Assembly (NCBI GenBank): GCA_949130485.1
Contig: OX422183.1
Coordinates: forward strand, 29,688,316 to 29,752,315
Direction of reading: 5' to 3'
Origin: Agelas oroides
Taxonomy: Eukaryota > Porifera > Demospongiae > Agelasida > Agelasidae
Length of the DNA stretch: 64,000 bases
The notes beneath the pieces were generated by a model, which saw only the letters and a program-made list of their open reading frames with translations, ran no database searches and had not been told where the DNA came from. Positions 43,798 to 54,866 of this stretch are shown here, one piece after another; the first letter of the stretch is position 1, and every line of letters starts with the position of its first letter. The position numbers and the translations under genes are program-made.

Positions 43798-44284
43798 GCC
43801 CTCTACTAGCCTCGTCCCCAGGCCCCACCCAAAAATCGGGAAAGGGGCCTGGTGTTACTTGCAAAAATTCCCGTATGTGCTGTGTCAGCAGTCTTCGTTT
43901 GGAGTAGAGGAATCACGTTCGTCCATTACCAATTACTAAATTCTTGACACGTGAAAGTAGTAGACTCGTTCCAAGACCATTTGAAAATGGGAACGAGGCA
44001 AGCAGACTTTTCATAAACCTCGGATTTCAGAAACTTAGAGCGTAGTTACGCTTGCTAGGCTACTACTCTTGCCTCACAGGATTTGTCTGTAGTCGCCCTG
44101 TAGCAAGATCTATTCATCTACTCTGTAATGCCATTGTCAACCGTAGCTGGCTACCACGTGATCACGTAAGGCATGTAATTCTTACATAATATGCTGACTC
44201 AGCACATACGAGAAAGTTTTCAAGTGACACCAGGCCCCTTTCCCGATTTTTGGGTGGGGCCTGGGGACGAGGCTAGCCCTCTAC
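43798..44284. mobile_element. TAGCCTCG-family MITE nested in the right arm of the larger element
   Basis: A perfect 9-bp duplication GCCCTCTAC (43798-43806, 44276-44284) flanks 43807-44275. The arms of about 60 bp open tagcctcgtccccaggcccc. It landed inside the right terminal repeat of the 41097-44329 element. Confidence 0.85.
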
Positions 44285-44429
44285 CGCTTCAAGCGATGGA
44301 AAGCTGGGCGGGGCCTGGGAACGAGGCTATGTGCTTGCGGTATGCTAACATTAACACACAGTATGCCAATATGTGTTATGCATGTGCAACATCCAGCACG
44401 CACAGCTCAAAGATCAATTAAGGTTCATG

Positions 44430-44925
44430 GATTAGCCCATAAGGGGATTTCCCTTCATCATGCACTTTTGGAGAAGACTTTGTAGTTGCTGAGAAGGCAA
44501 GCCCGCTTGGAAACAAATTGTAAGAGACAGATGGGAGCCGAACCACTCCCAACCTGCCAAGGGCCCTGGGGTACGTTGCAATAGATATCAAGGTTGTACA
44601 CAAAGGTCTGGCAGTTCCCAAGGGCCATGTGCAGAAACAGATTGGGAAAAGTTATATACAATGATTGTTGTCTCTGATAGCAAAGGAATTCACTGTAAGA
44701 AAAAGTGGATAGTTTAAACCCATTTTGGTTACCTCAGTTTCGTACCCTTTTCCACATGATTGGACAATTTCATTAGCAAAGTATTCTTCCATGACATTTA
44801 CTAATGTTCTGGAAAGCCAAATCAAGTTCTTAGTCTGTTTGGAATCTAAAGCAGGTAGTGGGACTCCACTGTGTTTAATCATGCAGACAAGTAAGAGGAA
44901 ACTGAGGTAACCACATTGAGTCAAA
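44430..44925 (-). pseudogene. Unrecognised two-exon reading frame, probable element relic
   Basis: Minus-strand frames with plausible splice sites: an exon from about 44905 down to 44735 (PLPALDSKQTKNLIWLSRTL, donor GTAACC) and one from 44691 downward after an acceptor tttttcttacag (FVYNLDIYC, GPWQVGSGS). The FVYNLDIYC stretch is faintly like a piggyBac catalytic-region segment, but the match is too short to call. No complete gene could be joined. Confidence 0.25.
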
Positions 44926-45812
44926 ACAACTTTTCCTTTTTACAGTGAAGCCATGCAACCAGGGTAACCACTCTGTAGTCAAATTTGTAACTTGTGAATG
45001 GTGTACATACAGTAGTCTTTGTACAAGGCTAAAGAGTTGCAACTTGCGGATATGCCCAGGTTCTGCAAATACCTGTACCTTCATGCTAAAGTAGCTAGCT
45101 TGGCCATTGTGAAATCCTGTGTGACTGTAGGTCACCTTTGTTGGTGACAAATATTTCACCTTGTGCATTTGCCATGGATTAGTTCTCAGCCTTATAGCGC
45201 TTGAACCGTAGATACTTGAATGATAACTGCTTCCAGCTACCTGGTGAAAGTTGAGTAGGCCCTGTTATCCTGGGAAAGAAAGGCTGAAGAGTAGGCATAT
45301 GCATGGCTTTTCTAAACATCATTCATTCATTCATTACTATATATTTTTTCTTTCCACTTGGTGTATAATTTTGGAGCCTTAGCTAATATTTGGGCAGATT
45401 GTGTAGAGCATAAACAACGGTATGAATTTGATTATGAATGAAAGAAATTTGAATGTCATACCATATAGGGCAACAGGCCAAAAAAAACAGAGGTATGAAT
45501 TTCATATCATACAATATAAACAAATGAATGAAAATGTCATGCCATATTAGGCTACAGGCTACATGTGAACTATATGCAACCTATGTAACCGTATGTAAAG
45601 TTGCTGTACATTACATACGTCTAGTATAGTTGTTGCTAAGTGTGGGAGGGGTGGGGAGGGGAGGGGATAATTAGTGTTTTGAAGTGAAAGTTGTTGTTTT
45701 GCTTTTGGGGGGAGGGGGCAGGTATTAGGGCCAAGGTATTAAACCACACTTTATAAGACACAAACTAAACAAAAGGATTGTTATAGTGAAAGTAATTAGA
45801 CCAAAACCAGAC

Positions 45813-46015
45813 CTGTTAGGGTAGCGTCGTTTCTCCATGTTTCCTTCAGTATCAAAACGCCGTTTGATTCTTCTCACAGTAGAAACAGACACACCCAGAT
45901 TGTTACTCACTAGCCTTGGGCTGTAGTTGAGTACCTTCCTTTGATGAATCATTCTCCATCTTAAGTCTGGATTGTGCGCTTTGCTTCGCCACGGTTCATA
46001 AGATATGTTCACCAT
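45813..46015 (-). CDS. Helix-turn-helix exon of an IS630/Tc1-like transposase
   Basis: Starts with ATG at 46015 and reads MVNISYEPWRSKAHNPDLRW, then RMIHQRKVL, a helix-turn-helix (VSNNLGVSVSTVRRIKRRF) and DTEGNMEKRRYPNR, before a weak donor (GTCTGG) at 45812. PDLRWR...GVSVSTVRRI...TEGNMEKR is the standard N-terminal DNA-binding part of IS630/Tc1-type transposases. No DDE catalytic domain was found downstream on this strand, so it is a relic or a lone first exon. Confidence 0.55.
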
Positions 46016-46579
46016 GCACGCAAACTGCCCAACATTGAAACTTAATTACATTCTTTACTCAATTATAAAACCGCCGTCTTCCGTTTGCTGTTTGCATAGT
46101 GCAAGGTTCATGAAAACTGCAGTAATCGACTATATGTACAGCCATGAATTATTTGTCACAGATAGATACACCCTTGGGTACAGTCTACATTTTTAAGTTT
46201 ATTACAACGCCATGCAGACTTCTGTTCACGCAGTAGCCAGTTCTTCAGATTGGGGGTTAGGATCCTTGTAATGTAACCATGTAACAGCATATTAGTGGGC
46301 TGTCTTAATCTTAGCTAGCTGTCCAACTAATTTTGATGTACTTAAGTTGTAAACACATGCTTAACCAACTGGTAGAGCCCTACAAATGGATAACCATGTG
46401 TTGAGACTGCAGTAACTTGACTTTAAGTGTGTCTGAGGCAGGTATTGTACTTTTCTCAGGCAGGAGCCAATTATATCTGCGCAGTAAGTGCTGGTAGTTT
46501 TGGTGCTTAATTCACTACAAACACCCCAACAGGTAGCTGGCTATACTTGCTACTTTTTCCCAAATTCAGTACTGAACAG

Positions 46580-46905
46580 ACCCAAACATTAATCTATGCT
46601 GAGTGGTCTCTCTGAATCTAAAGCATTTAGAGTCACCACTCAGCATGACTGATTTCTTTCCTGACGGGGACAGTTTTTCAGTAGATCACCCTAATGGAGT
46701 TTTGATTGCACATACCTGATGGCTGCTGGGTGTTGCCTGGAGCATTCAAATATCACTCATGCAGATATGAAGTGGTGGGTGTTGCTGTGTAGTCATTGTT
46801 CAAGATCAGAGCACTGTCAGCTCAAGTCATTGATTGCTGGCTATTTTGCCTCATACCATCAAACATGTATGCGTTTATTTTCAGCTGAGCCAAACTTCAG
46901 TAAAG
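46580..46905 (+). repeat. Decayed copy of the tRNA-like SINE
   Basis: The order of phrases (gctgagtggt.t.tct, ccctaatggagttttga, cacatac.tgatggctgctgggtg, cagagcactg..agctcaag, gcctcata.catc) follows the copy at 8890-9200. The tRNA-like core is no longer foldable. Confidence 0.6.
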
Positions 46906-47534
46906 CATTTTAGTGTTCATCTCTGCACATAATTCTCACAGCACTAACAAACTGTGAACTCGACTATACATGTACTATTCTGTCGTGTAGAAACTGTAGC
47001 AGCCGGCCGAAACACATTTTTAGCCTGTGGATTAATTAATATTCATAACTTGTACTCGATCAGCAGTCTCCTCCATGCAGCAGTCTCCTCCATGCAGTGG
47101 TCTCATATCCAGTTGTACATATACATTGCTGCTTACAGTGCACTGTAAAGTGATCAAAATCTTGCCCGTGGGGTGGCCTTGGTATGAAGAAGATGCACTT
47201 TGTCAAATATGCATTGACCACTATAATATTATACTGCAAGCCATGAAAAGCTGTGTGGTCTCTTGTCTGACAAAGAAAAATTCTAAACTCATTCTGCAAC
47301 TGTCCAACATACACTCTTGAAAAAATCTAAAGGTACCACTATGCTACGTGGTGGGATTATTCTAAACTGAATGCTTTGTGTGGTACAGCATGGTCCCTAC
47401 ACTTTTGATTTGTTTCCTATACCTATATGTAAGTGCAGAATATGTTATCATCATAACAATGCAATTTTAACTGCAGATTGTGACCAACATATGAGTTCAG
47501 TTTGGTACTGCATTGAGTGAGAGGAAAGAAAAGC

Positions 47535-50500
47535 ATGGAGAAGGTGAGCTGAAGAACTTATCCTTCAGAGGTCTCCTGTGTTGCCTATAGGAACAAAAGT
47601 ACATTATGCGACAAAAGCTTGGGAGGAGCATGAATGTTTACACAGCCCTCCAGGCTGTATGTAGGATACTTATAGTATGACTGGGTAATAAACTTACTTT
47701 GACATTGTTTAAAATTTCAGTTCTCTTAATGTCACAAAGCTTGCAAACAAGGTTACAGTAATAGACTTGCTCGGTATTACTTCACACAACAAATTCTTTT
47801 ATCAATTATAGGTGATGCTTGGTGGATATGACTGCACCTTTGTCTCACCACCTACAAGTGCTTTCCAAACAGAATGTCCAATATGCTGCCTGGTACTTCG
47901 TGATCCATACCAATCTACATGTTGTGGTACCAGCTTCTGTCGCTCGTGTTTTGAACGGGTAGCTGAGCACGATCCCTGCCCAGTATGTAGGGAACCCAAC
48001 TTCGAAGTGTTTCCAAATAAGGGCCTGAAGCGTGCCCTAAACCAACTTCAAGTTTTATGCACACATGCCAAGGATGGCTGTGAGTGGAGTGGAGAGCTTG
48101 GAGCTCTGGAGCAACACTTGAGTGAAGTCCACTCTGGTGAGACTAACTGCATACATTTACCTAACTGTCTAGGCTGTACATTGGAGGAGAAAAAATCATA
48201 CGTTGTAAATGAGGCTTATTCAACATCAACTACACAGTTTATGTGCATTTGTTGTTTGAATATACCCCTTGATTCCAGTCGTGTGATAGCAAGAATTCAC
48301 TAGCATTTTTAAGTCATGAATTGTGGGATACAAGCATTAAGAATGACTCTATGGACAAAGTCACAATGGGCACAATAGGTGAAAAAAGGTTTTTTTCCAA
48401 AGCTGAAGATGTTTGGCAGTCAACAGGGCTTCTTATGTTCCTTCTAACATTGAACAGGCAACTTAGAAGTTTAATAATCATTAGTAACAATAATCAATTT
48501 TGTCTAGCCAGTAGCTTAGTCTGAACATGAGTGCCCATCGTGACTTCATCCACAGCGCCATTCATGTAGCCTAAATCCAACAGTTTTGCGTCATTAGAGT
48601 ACAATAATTGTCACTACGATATGAAATCATGTCCTTTTTCTTTTGCACTGAATCATTGATTGAATGGTCCCTTCCAAGCTCTTAAACAGCATTTCAATTT
48701 GCTCTGCCCACAACCAGAATTTCCAGCTCCACATACACCCAGTCCTCCAAGAAGTTTTGAATTGGAGAAGGGGACGAGTGTAGAGTCAGAAGCCTTCCGG
48801 AAGTGCTCTGGTGATCTCATGACAAGAATACAAAACCCAGAGCTACTTGCGTGGCAGCTCTATTCCAAGGGTGTATTATCAGAAATGGTTGTTGACAAAA
48901 TGAGCACAATGGAGCTGTCCACTGTGCAGAAAAATACGAAGCTGCTTAGTGCTGTCAGGGACCAGATCGTTGTTGACCAAAGCAAGTTCCAGGACCTACT
49001 CATAGTGCTCAGAGAGCAACCAGAACTGAAAGATGTGGCAGAGAAGCTCACATGGCTAATAGGTTTGTGAAATTTTGAGTCATATATTAGCGTAACGGAG
49101 TAGCTATATAATTTTGATACTGCAGAAGAACACCTCCATGTATCACTATTTTTTAAAACTAACCTCTGATTAGTTTTGAATTCATGAATATTATGATACA
49201 AATTCACAAACATACCATCAATCATCACACTCACAATTACTAGCCATAGGATTCATTGATTCAGCTAACTATCCAACTGCAGAGATACACAGCTAATGGC
49301 AGGTTCAGCGATCAGACAAGTATCACCAATGCAAGCAGAAGGCTTATACCCTTAGCTGTAGATGCAGCTTCAGAGAGCGTAACGATAGACTTCTGTCTGC
49401 TTTTGCTGCAGCAATGAACCAGCATGCAAAATTTCTGAGTACATATTTCTTACGTATGTATTCTTTATGTGTGCAACTTCACCAGATCCCACTTACTTGA
49501 ATGCAGATGGCTAAATCTTTCCCATATTTTAGTTAATTTTATCTCTTCTTGATGGACTCTGAAATAGTTTTAGCTAGCTAGCTGATCGGATTGTTAAATG
49601 GTAGGCAACTTAGTTACTGCTGGTACACTGGGGTTCAACTGAAAAGGTATTGACAACTTGGTGCATTACTTGTGTACCCGTATAGTCGGCATTGGATTTT
49701 TGATACCCATTGCTAGCCTCGTACCCAGGCTCCTCCCCTGCTGATAAACGGAGCCTGGGTATATATATATGAGGCTACCGATTGCAATGTCCTGATGATA
49801 GTTACAGTATGATTTTCTAGTTCTATAATTATGTTTTATCTCGGAAACAAGGACAACCAAGTAACTGAACACATTTGGGTGCCTACATTAGAAGGCTTCA
49901 ATTCAAGTTCATAACCAGATTCTATTAATTTGTACTTTTTTTTCCAGCAGGAGCATGTGGAAGTGACAACACAAGCCAGCCATCTGCAAATGAATGTGTC
50001 ATTGGCAATGACATCATCATCCACCGTGAGGCTCTAGGAAGTGGGGCATTTGGCAGTGTTTATAAAGGAAAATTAGCCGAACAGCCGTGTGCTGTAAAAG
50101 TATTGAATCCCCTTGCTGTTCAAATTCTGAGCCACGTTTTTGAGGCCACAGTTCAAATTGAAGCATTAACAAGGTTTCAGCAAGAATGCAAGATCTTGGA
50201 GAAGCTTAAGCATCCCAATGTGGTGACACATCTGAGTACTTGTATAGAACCACGATCCAACCTTCCAGTCCTTGTGATGGAACTCATGGATGAAAGTTTG
50301 ACACACTTCCTTGAAGACAAGAAAAATTCTTCCAATCCTGATTTGTTTTACACTGAGGCTTGTCTTTCCTTTGATATTGCTTCAGCACTTACATTTCTCC
50401 ATTCTAATGGCATCATTCATCGTGATCTTTGCAGCGACAATGTGCTTTTGCTGCTAAACAACGACGAAGCTCCGATAGCTAAAATCTCCGACTTTGGGAT

Positions 50501-50837
50501 GTCAAGAATACTTGACCCCGATTCTTCGAGGAAACTTACTACACTTGGCCACCGCGAGGCACATTTACCACCGGAAGCTCGAGAGATTGCTTCTAAAGAC
50601 TATGGTACCAGCCTTGATATCTTTTCATTTGGGGTTGTACTTGTTCAAATAGTGACAAAATCTAGTCACATTTCTCGTGAAGCTGAACGCGATAGCCTTG
50701 TCACACAGATTGAAGAAACCCATCCACTCTGCAGTCTTATCCATGATTGCATTCAGCACGATAAAGATCTACGTCCAGATGCTAGCAGCATTTGTTGTGA
50801 TCTTGAAACCAAAGTTAACAGTTTGAAAACCCTGTAA
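47535..50837 (+). CDS. RING - TRAF zinc finger - CARD - protein kinase fusion, 522 aa
   Basis: Exons 47535-47543 (MEK), 47812-48136, 48718-49062, 49948-50837; 1569 nt, phases 0, 1, 1 join. RING at 25-62 (CPIC, TCCGTSFCRSC, CPVC; a cysteine replaces the usual first-knuckle histidine). TRAF-type finger with C86, C93, H105, H110. A death-fold domain of CARD type at about 141-226 (CSGDLMTRIQNPELLAWQLY, then LLSAVRDQI). Kinase from about 245: glycine loop GSGAFGSVYKG at 257-267, lysine 277 in CAVKV, HRDLCSDN with D386 and N391, DFG at 408-410, PPE at 434-436, so it appears catalytically able. RING would give E3 ligase activity, CARD homotypic recruitment, kinase phosphorylation; together they suggest a cytosolic immune or death-signalling protein. 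Exon 3 could instead begin at 48727 in the same frame. I know no vertebrate protein with this order. Confidence 0.85.
49705..49786. mobile_element. 64-bp TAGCCTCG-family hairpin in the kinase gene intron
   Basis: Element 49714-49777 opens tagcctcgtacccaggctcc and closes ggagcctgggta...gaggcta. The flanks cccattgc and ccgattgc match at 7 of 8 bases. It lies in intron 3 of the RING-kinase gene. Confidence 0.65.
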
Positions 50838-51047
50838 CTGACATTGCTGTGTATGATTCCCTGACTCATACTTTTTTTTACAACATTCTCATCTTTAACT
50901 AATTATGTTGCTTATAGTACATACTATTACCTATGCTGCTGTTGCAATGCTAGTACTGTTAATATGTTATCATTTTCTAAGTGGCCCAATTATAAGCATG
51001 TCAAATCCATAAGTGAAAGGGCCAGCATCACGCGTTTATTATAAACA

Positions 51048-51828
51048 CACTTACTGGACTCTGGACTCTGGACTGGACTCGTGGACTGGACTATGGACTG
51101 ATATTTGGACTGAGTTCTGGACCGAGTTGTGGACCGCGGAACTCCACGATGACTATTCCCACTCCGAATCAGTTATCTAAGCTAGAGCAGAGGTTCTGTT
51201 ACTCTCTGTGATTATTTACATAATGTAAATGTCCACTTTTAATTGACAACAGGTTACCTGAGACTTGGGTTCTGTCTCAAGAATGGTTCAAGTGAGCCTA
51301 GACATGCATGAGTATCTCTTGGTATTTCACAAGAGCGGAGGTAGTACAAACATTTACCAAGATCTCTGAGGATCTGGGTCAATTTCTATGGGCTGATGGT
51401 GAGGCTGAACTGTGCAGCAAATGAACTATACCACTCACAGACCAATATTTACCACCTTCAAGGTAGTTATAAGAATGCTGTTGTCTGTATACAGCCATAT
51501 TACCATAACCTACAATGCTCCTAAGCAAATCTCTTGAGCCTTGCAACGCTGAGCCACACCCACAGCCACTCTGTTGTTGCATGAATACAGACTACACTAA
51601 TAGGTCTTGGACCTTGCAATGCTGACCCACATGCACAGCCACTCTCTTGCTGCATGCATATATTGTCACATAGTCTAAGATGCCTTTGCCAAAGCCCAGG
51701 GCACTTTAAACAACAACTTACACACCGTTACATCGGGTAACATCAAGCGGCTCAGTCCAAAACTCAGTCCATAGTCCAGTCCATAGTCCAGTCCACGAGT
51801 CCAGTCCAGAGTCCAGAGTTGCAGCCGT
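51048..51828. mobile_element. Foldback-like element downstream of the kinase gene
   Basis: The left array (actggactctggactctgg, ggactcgtggactggac, ggactgagttctggac; 51050-51135) and right array (ctcagtccaaaactcagtcc to gtccagagtccag; 51750-51820) are inverse of each other unit by unit. The arms are a variant of the actggactggatt type. No protein inside. Confidence 0.7.
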
Positions 51829-52047
51829 GGGTTGCCTTGAGGGAGAAGGAGCGACCGACCGACAAGCAAAAAAGCTTCAGAAGCGAGAAGTGTACTGAAG
51901 CTGGTGAGTTTTGTGGGGTACTATGCGGTTTGGGAAGGGTTGCGCTACAATTAGAACTAAAATTTGTGTCTGATAGTTCAATGATTCTCATGATTCTGGT
52001 GTAGTCATTTTAAAGCTTTAAACAAGCGCCTCTGTTTAGTTAATCAT

Positions 52048-52310
52048 TTGTGAAGCAGTTGCTCTCAGTGTAGGTTTATGGCTTTAGTTTAGAACGTTTC
52101 AGAAGAAAGTTCCGAGTCTGAAGTATTGCATAGTAATAGTTTGTGATGCTAGAAACATTTTTTCCTTCAGTTACAGAAACTATACTGCCATATTTAGCCT
52201 ACGGTACGTAAAGAAGTTTGTGAAGCAGTTGCTCTCAGTGTAGGTTTATGGCTTTAGTTTAGAACGTTTCAGAAGAAAGCTCCGAGTCTGAAGTATTGCA
52301 TGGTAATATT
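52048..52310. repeat. Direct repeat, about 92 bp, two copies
   Basis: The block tttgtgaagcagttgctctc...agtattgcat occurs at 52048-52130 and 52217-52300, almost identical. No coding content. Confidence 0.85.
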
Positions 52311-52444
52311 ACACAATGCCATAAACTTTCTTGGGGAGCAGTTTGTGGGGGAGAGATTATGGACATTTCATTTTTGATGTAGGCCTAGCTCTTGTCTAGT
52401 CTTGTTTCCAGACCACTTTTTTTTGCCCGCTGAAAAGTAGTCTG

Positions 52445-52760
52445 GGTACGAGACTAGTGTCGCAAGCCAGACCCACTTCTGCAAAAAAGGAAGGGTCTGG
52501 TGAACTACATACACAAGCCGTGTCCCACCAGAATGCAATTAGCTGGATGACATAACCAGATTTCAAATAATGCACTCTTGAATTACCTGTTGCGGAGTAA
52601 GCACGCTCTCTGAGAAGTATAGTCAAAGTGTTTTTACAACTCCTGCAGTAGTGGAAAATGTGTCCTAGCTCTCTTTCGCTTGTGTACACAGTTCACCAGA
52701 CCCTTCCCTTTTTTTTGCGGAAGTGGGTCTGGCTTGCGAGACTAGTACGAGACTAGCTCT
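52445..52760. mobile_element. Inverted-repeat element with 50-bp arms
   Basis: Arms tcgcaagccagacccacttc (about 52460) and gaagtgggtctggcttgcga (about 52720) pair over about 50 bp, including a gggtctggtgaact inner end. The direct repeat tacgagactag lies on both sides (52446-52456, 52746-52756). A second small hairpin abuts the left side (52395-52457). Confidence 0.7.
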
Positions 52761-53393
52761 TGTCTTTGTGTAACAGTTATATAGTTTTTTTGGCTACATG
52801 TATGCACTCCCTGTACACATTACAGATATGGGTGGGAGAAAATTTCAGTTGGGCATGCATTGGCAAGAGAGAAGAGAGGAAAAATGAAGCACAAAACACA
52901 ATCTTACTCCGTATCTGCAGGGAACTGCCAGTCATGATTACCATTCACAGTACCAATTCCATGACAGCTAGTTGATATCTAGCCACCAAGTCTGGTGCAA
53001 ACTTATCGCTACTCTCCCAGCATTCCAAGCCCATGTTATGTTTTCACTCACCCTCAATGACTGATCCAGTGGACTCTGCTTCAATGACCCAATTCTCTGG
53101 TTTTCAGTGCCAAAGAGGTTGTGTACATGGCAACTCAACATTCAAGAGTTTGTTAGCAGTTTCTTTGTACAACTGTATAGTGTATTAGTGTGTGTATTTA
53201 TTAGTGCATTGCCATTGTTATGTGCTCTTGCAACTTCAGTGTACATGCATGAGGAGCCTCTCTAGTCGTGCTCCATCTTTTGTAGCTGTAGTGTAGTTAC
53301 TCCAGCTGCATGTAAACCACTGCATCTGAGCGTCCGACGCGATAAACACGCACTGGTTTCATGGCTCCGGACCGCCTCACCTTGCCTTATTAT

Positions 53394-53424
53394 TTGCGTT
53401 ACCGGAAGTACTACTTCCGGTAAC
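53394..53424. promoter_or_regulatory. Palindrome of two ETS-type sites
   Basis: GCGTTACCGGAAGTA and its perfect inverse face each other with one base between. Each half contains the ETS core CCGGAAGT. No gene start could be tied to it, so a regulatory role is only a possibility. Confidence 0.35.
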
Positions 53425-53749
53425 GCAGAGTGGCCGCGTTAATTGGGATGTTTCCAATCCCGGTTACGACTCTATTATCTATGTGATAACTAACTCCACC
53501 CATTGAGCCCCACCCCCAATTTGCTTAGTATTCATCGCTCTGTGAATGCCAACCGAGAGCTGGGCTCCTCACTCAAAGCAAGCCTTAGGCGGGGAGTGGT
53601 CCCGCCCTTTCTGCAGTAGGCCACGGGTCGGGAGTTCAAAGGGACCGAAACCTGTGGTCATGCGAGGACCGGAAAGGGTACTCCCCTGAAGGGCAGTGTT
53701 TTTTTGAGCATATCTTCCAAAAAACAATGACATACTTTGCCATAACTGC

Positions 53750-53908
53750 CCCACCCATTTAGCTAAGTCAGAAATGCCCTGCCCATTTAAGTCGTAAATG
53801 CCCCACCCATTTAAGTCGTAAATGCCCCACCCATTTAAGTCGTAAATGCCCCGCCCATTTAAGTCATAAATGCCCCATCCATTTAAGCCAGAAATGCCCC
53901 ATCCCCAT
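53750..53908. repeat. 24-bp minisatellite, about six units
   Basis: Units of the form cccatttaagtcgtaaatgcccca repeat in tandem with small changes, decaying at the right edge. Confidence 0.9.
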
Positions 53909-54866
53909 ATCCCATCATGTTTTAGACTTCACACTTTATATATGTGTGGAAATTTTCACATCATGAACATCGATGTGCCAGCGGTGTTGGTGCTCCCCCA
54001 ATCGACACACAACTCCTCACACTCCTTATACACTATTTATTGTACTATGATGCTTGCAGTGGAATGGTGGAACCCCTCTAAAGTAAATGTGATGATAGAA
54101 TGGCATGATGTGCAGTACTACCAATCTTGATGTGTGAACTTCTATCTCTTCCACCAAAAGTTCCTGACAGCTGACCTGTGGAGATGAAGTCTGCAGAAGA
54201 CTGTTTCCGTGGTGTCTTCCGGGACATCTTTTCTCCATACAGAGATAATAATACACATAATGTTACCCTATGGATGATTAATTCTGTAGACTACATCAAA
54301 CTGTGAGTAATACAGCACTGATTAGTAAAGTAAAGTTTAGACTGAAGAAAATGTGTGAAAGTTTATGATGTTATCCCCCGGGCCTTTAGAAGTGATGGCT
54401 GTTGTTTTCACAACAAATTAGATTGGAAATGGCCACATAAATTCCTACTGGTTAAAAGTATGCACACGTGCATAGTTTTGAGAACTGTAGTATTATGTGT
54501 GGTAACCATGGAAATAGGAAGTTAAAACCATATATATCCCACCTAGTATAGTTTTGCCTATACAACAGGTGGGGGTTCACTGTGATAATTTCCCTCCCTG
54601 AGGCCTACAAGGGAAATTATGGCTCATAATTCCCTCTCCATGTTTACAGTCTACTACATTGTCAGACTATAGTACAGATTTGTAAATAATATTAGTTACT
54701 GGAAACATGTCACAATCATGTACAGATGTGTTTACAATAACACAACAAAGGACCAATCAGGTGGGATATATAATAGTTATAGCACAGGTGGTCAGGGATT
54801 TATGGCTGTAGTAAACAAACCTCGTCCTCGGGCTACGCCCTCGGAATCGGTCTGTTTACTGCCATC
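53909..54866. other. Spacer before duplication B, nothing recognised
   Basis: No gene or strong inverted repeat could be supported here. A short segment near 54830 (cgtcctcgggctacgccctcgg) forms a small hairpin. Confidence 0.4.

Larger units (their letters stand above)
41088..44338. mobile_element. 3.2-kb TAGCCTCG-family element with 9-bp target duplication
   Basis: A perfect duplication TGTGCTTGC (41088-41096, 44330-44338) flanks 41097-44329, whose ends TAGCCTCGTTCCCAGGC are inverted. Subterminal arms near gcctggtaaaatttatca and gaattattccaggcc also pair. Two other elements are nested within it (42162-42816, 43798-44284), and a third inverted repeat lies at 43280-43745. Minus-strand open frames at 42860-43250 are not recognised; no Mutator-type transposase signature could be read. 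Confidence 0.8.

Noticed and set aside
53560-53700. Possible structured RNA (GC-rich, ggcggggagtggtcccgcc)
   Set aside because: The local hairpins do not match any RNA family I know, and no pol III boxes or terminator are in place.
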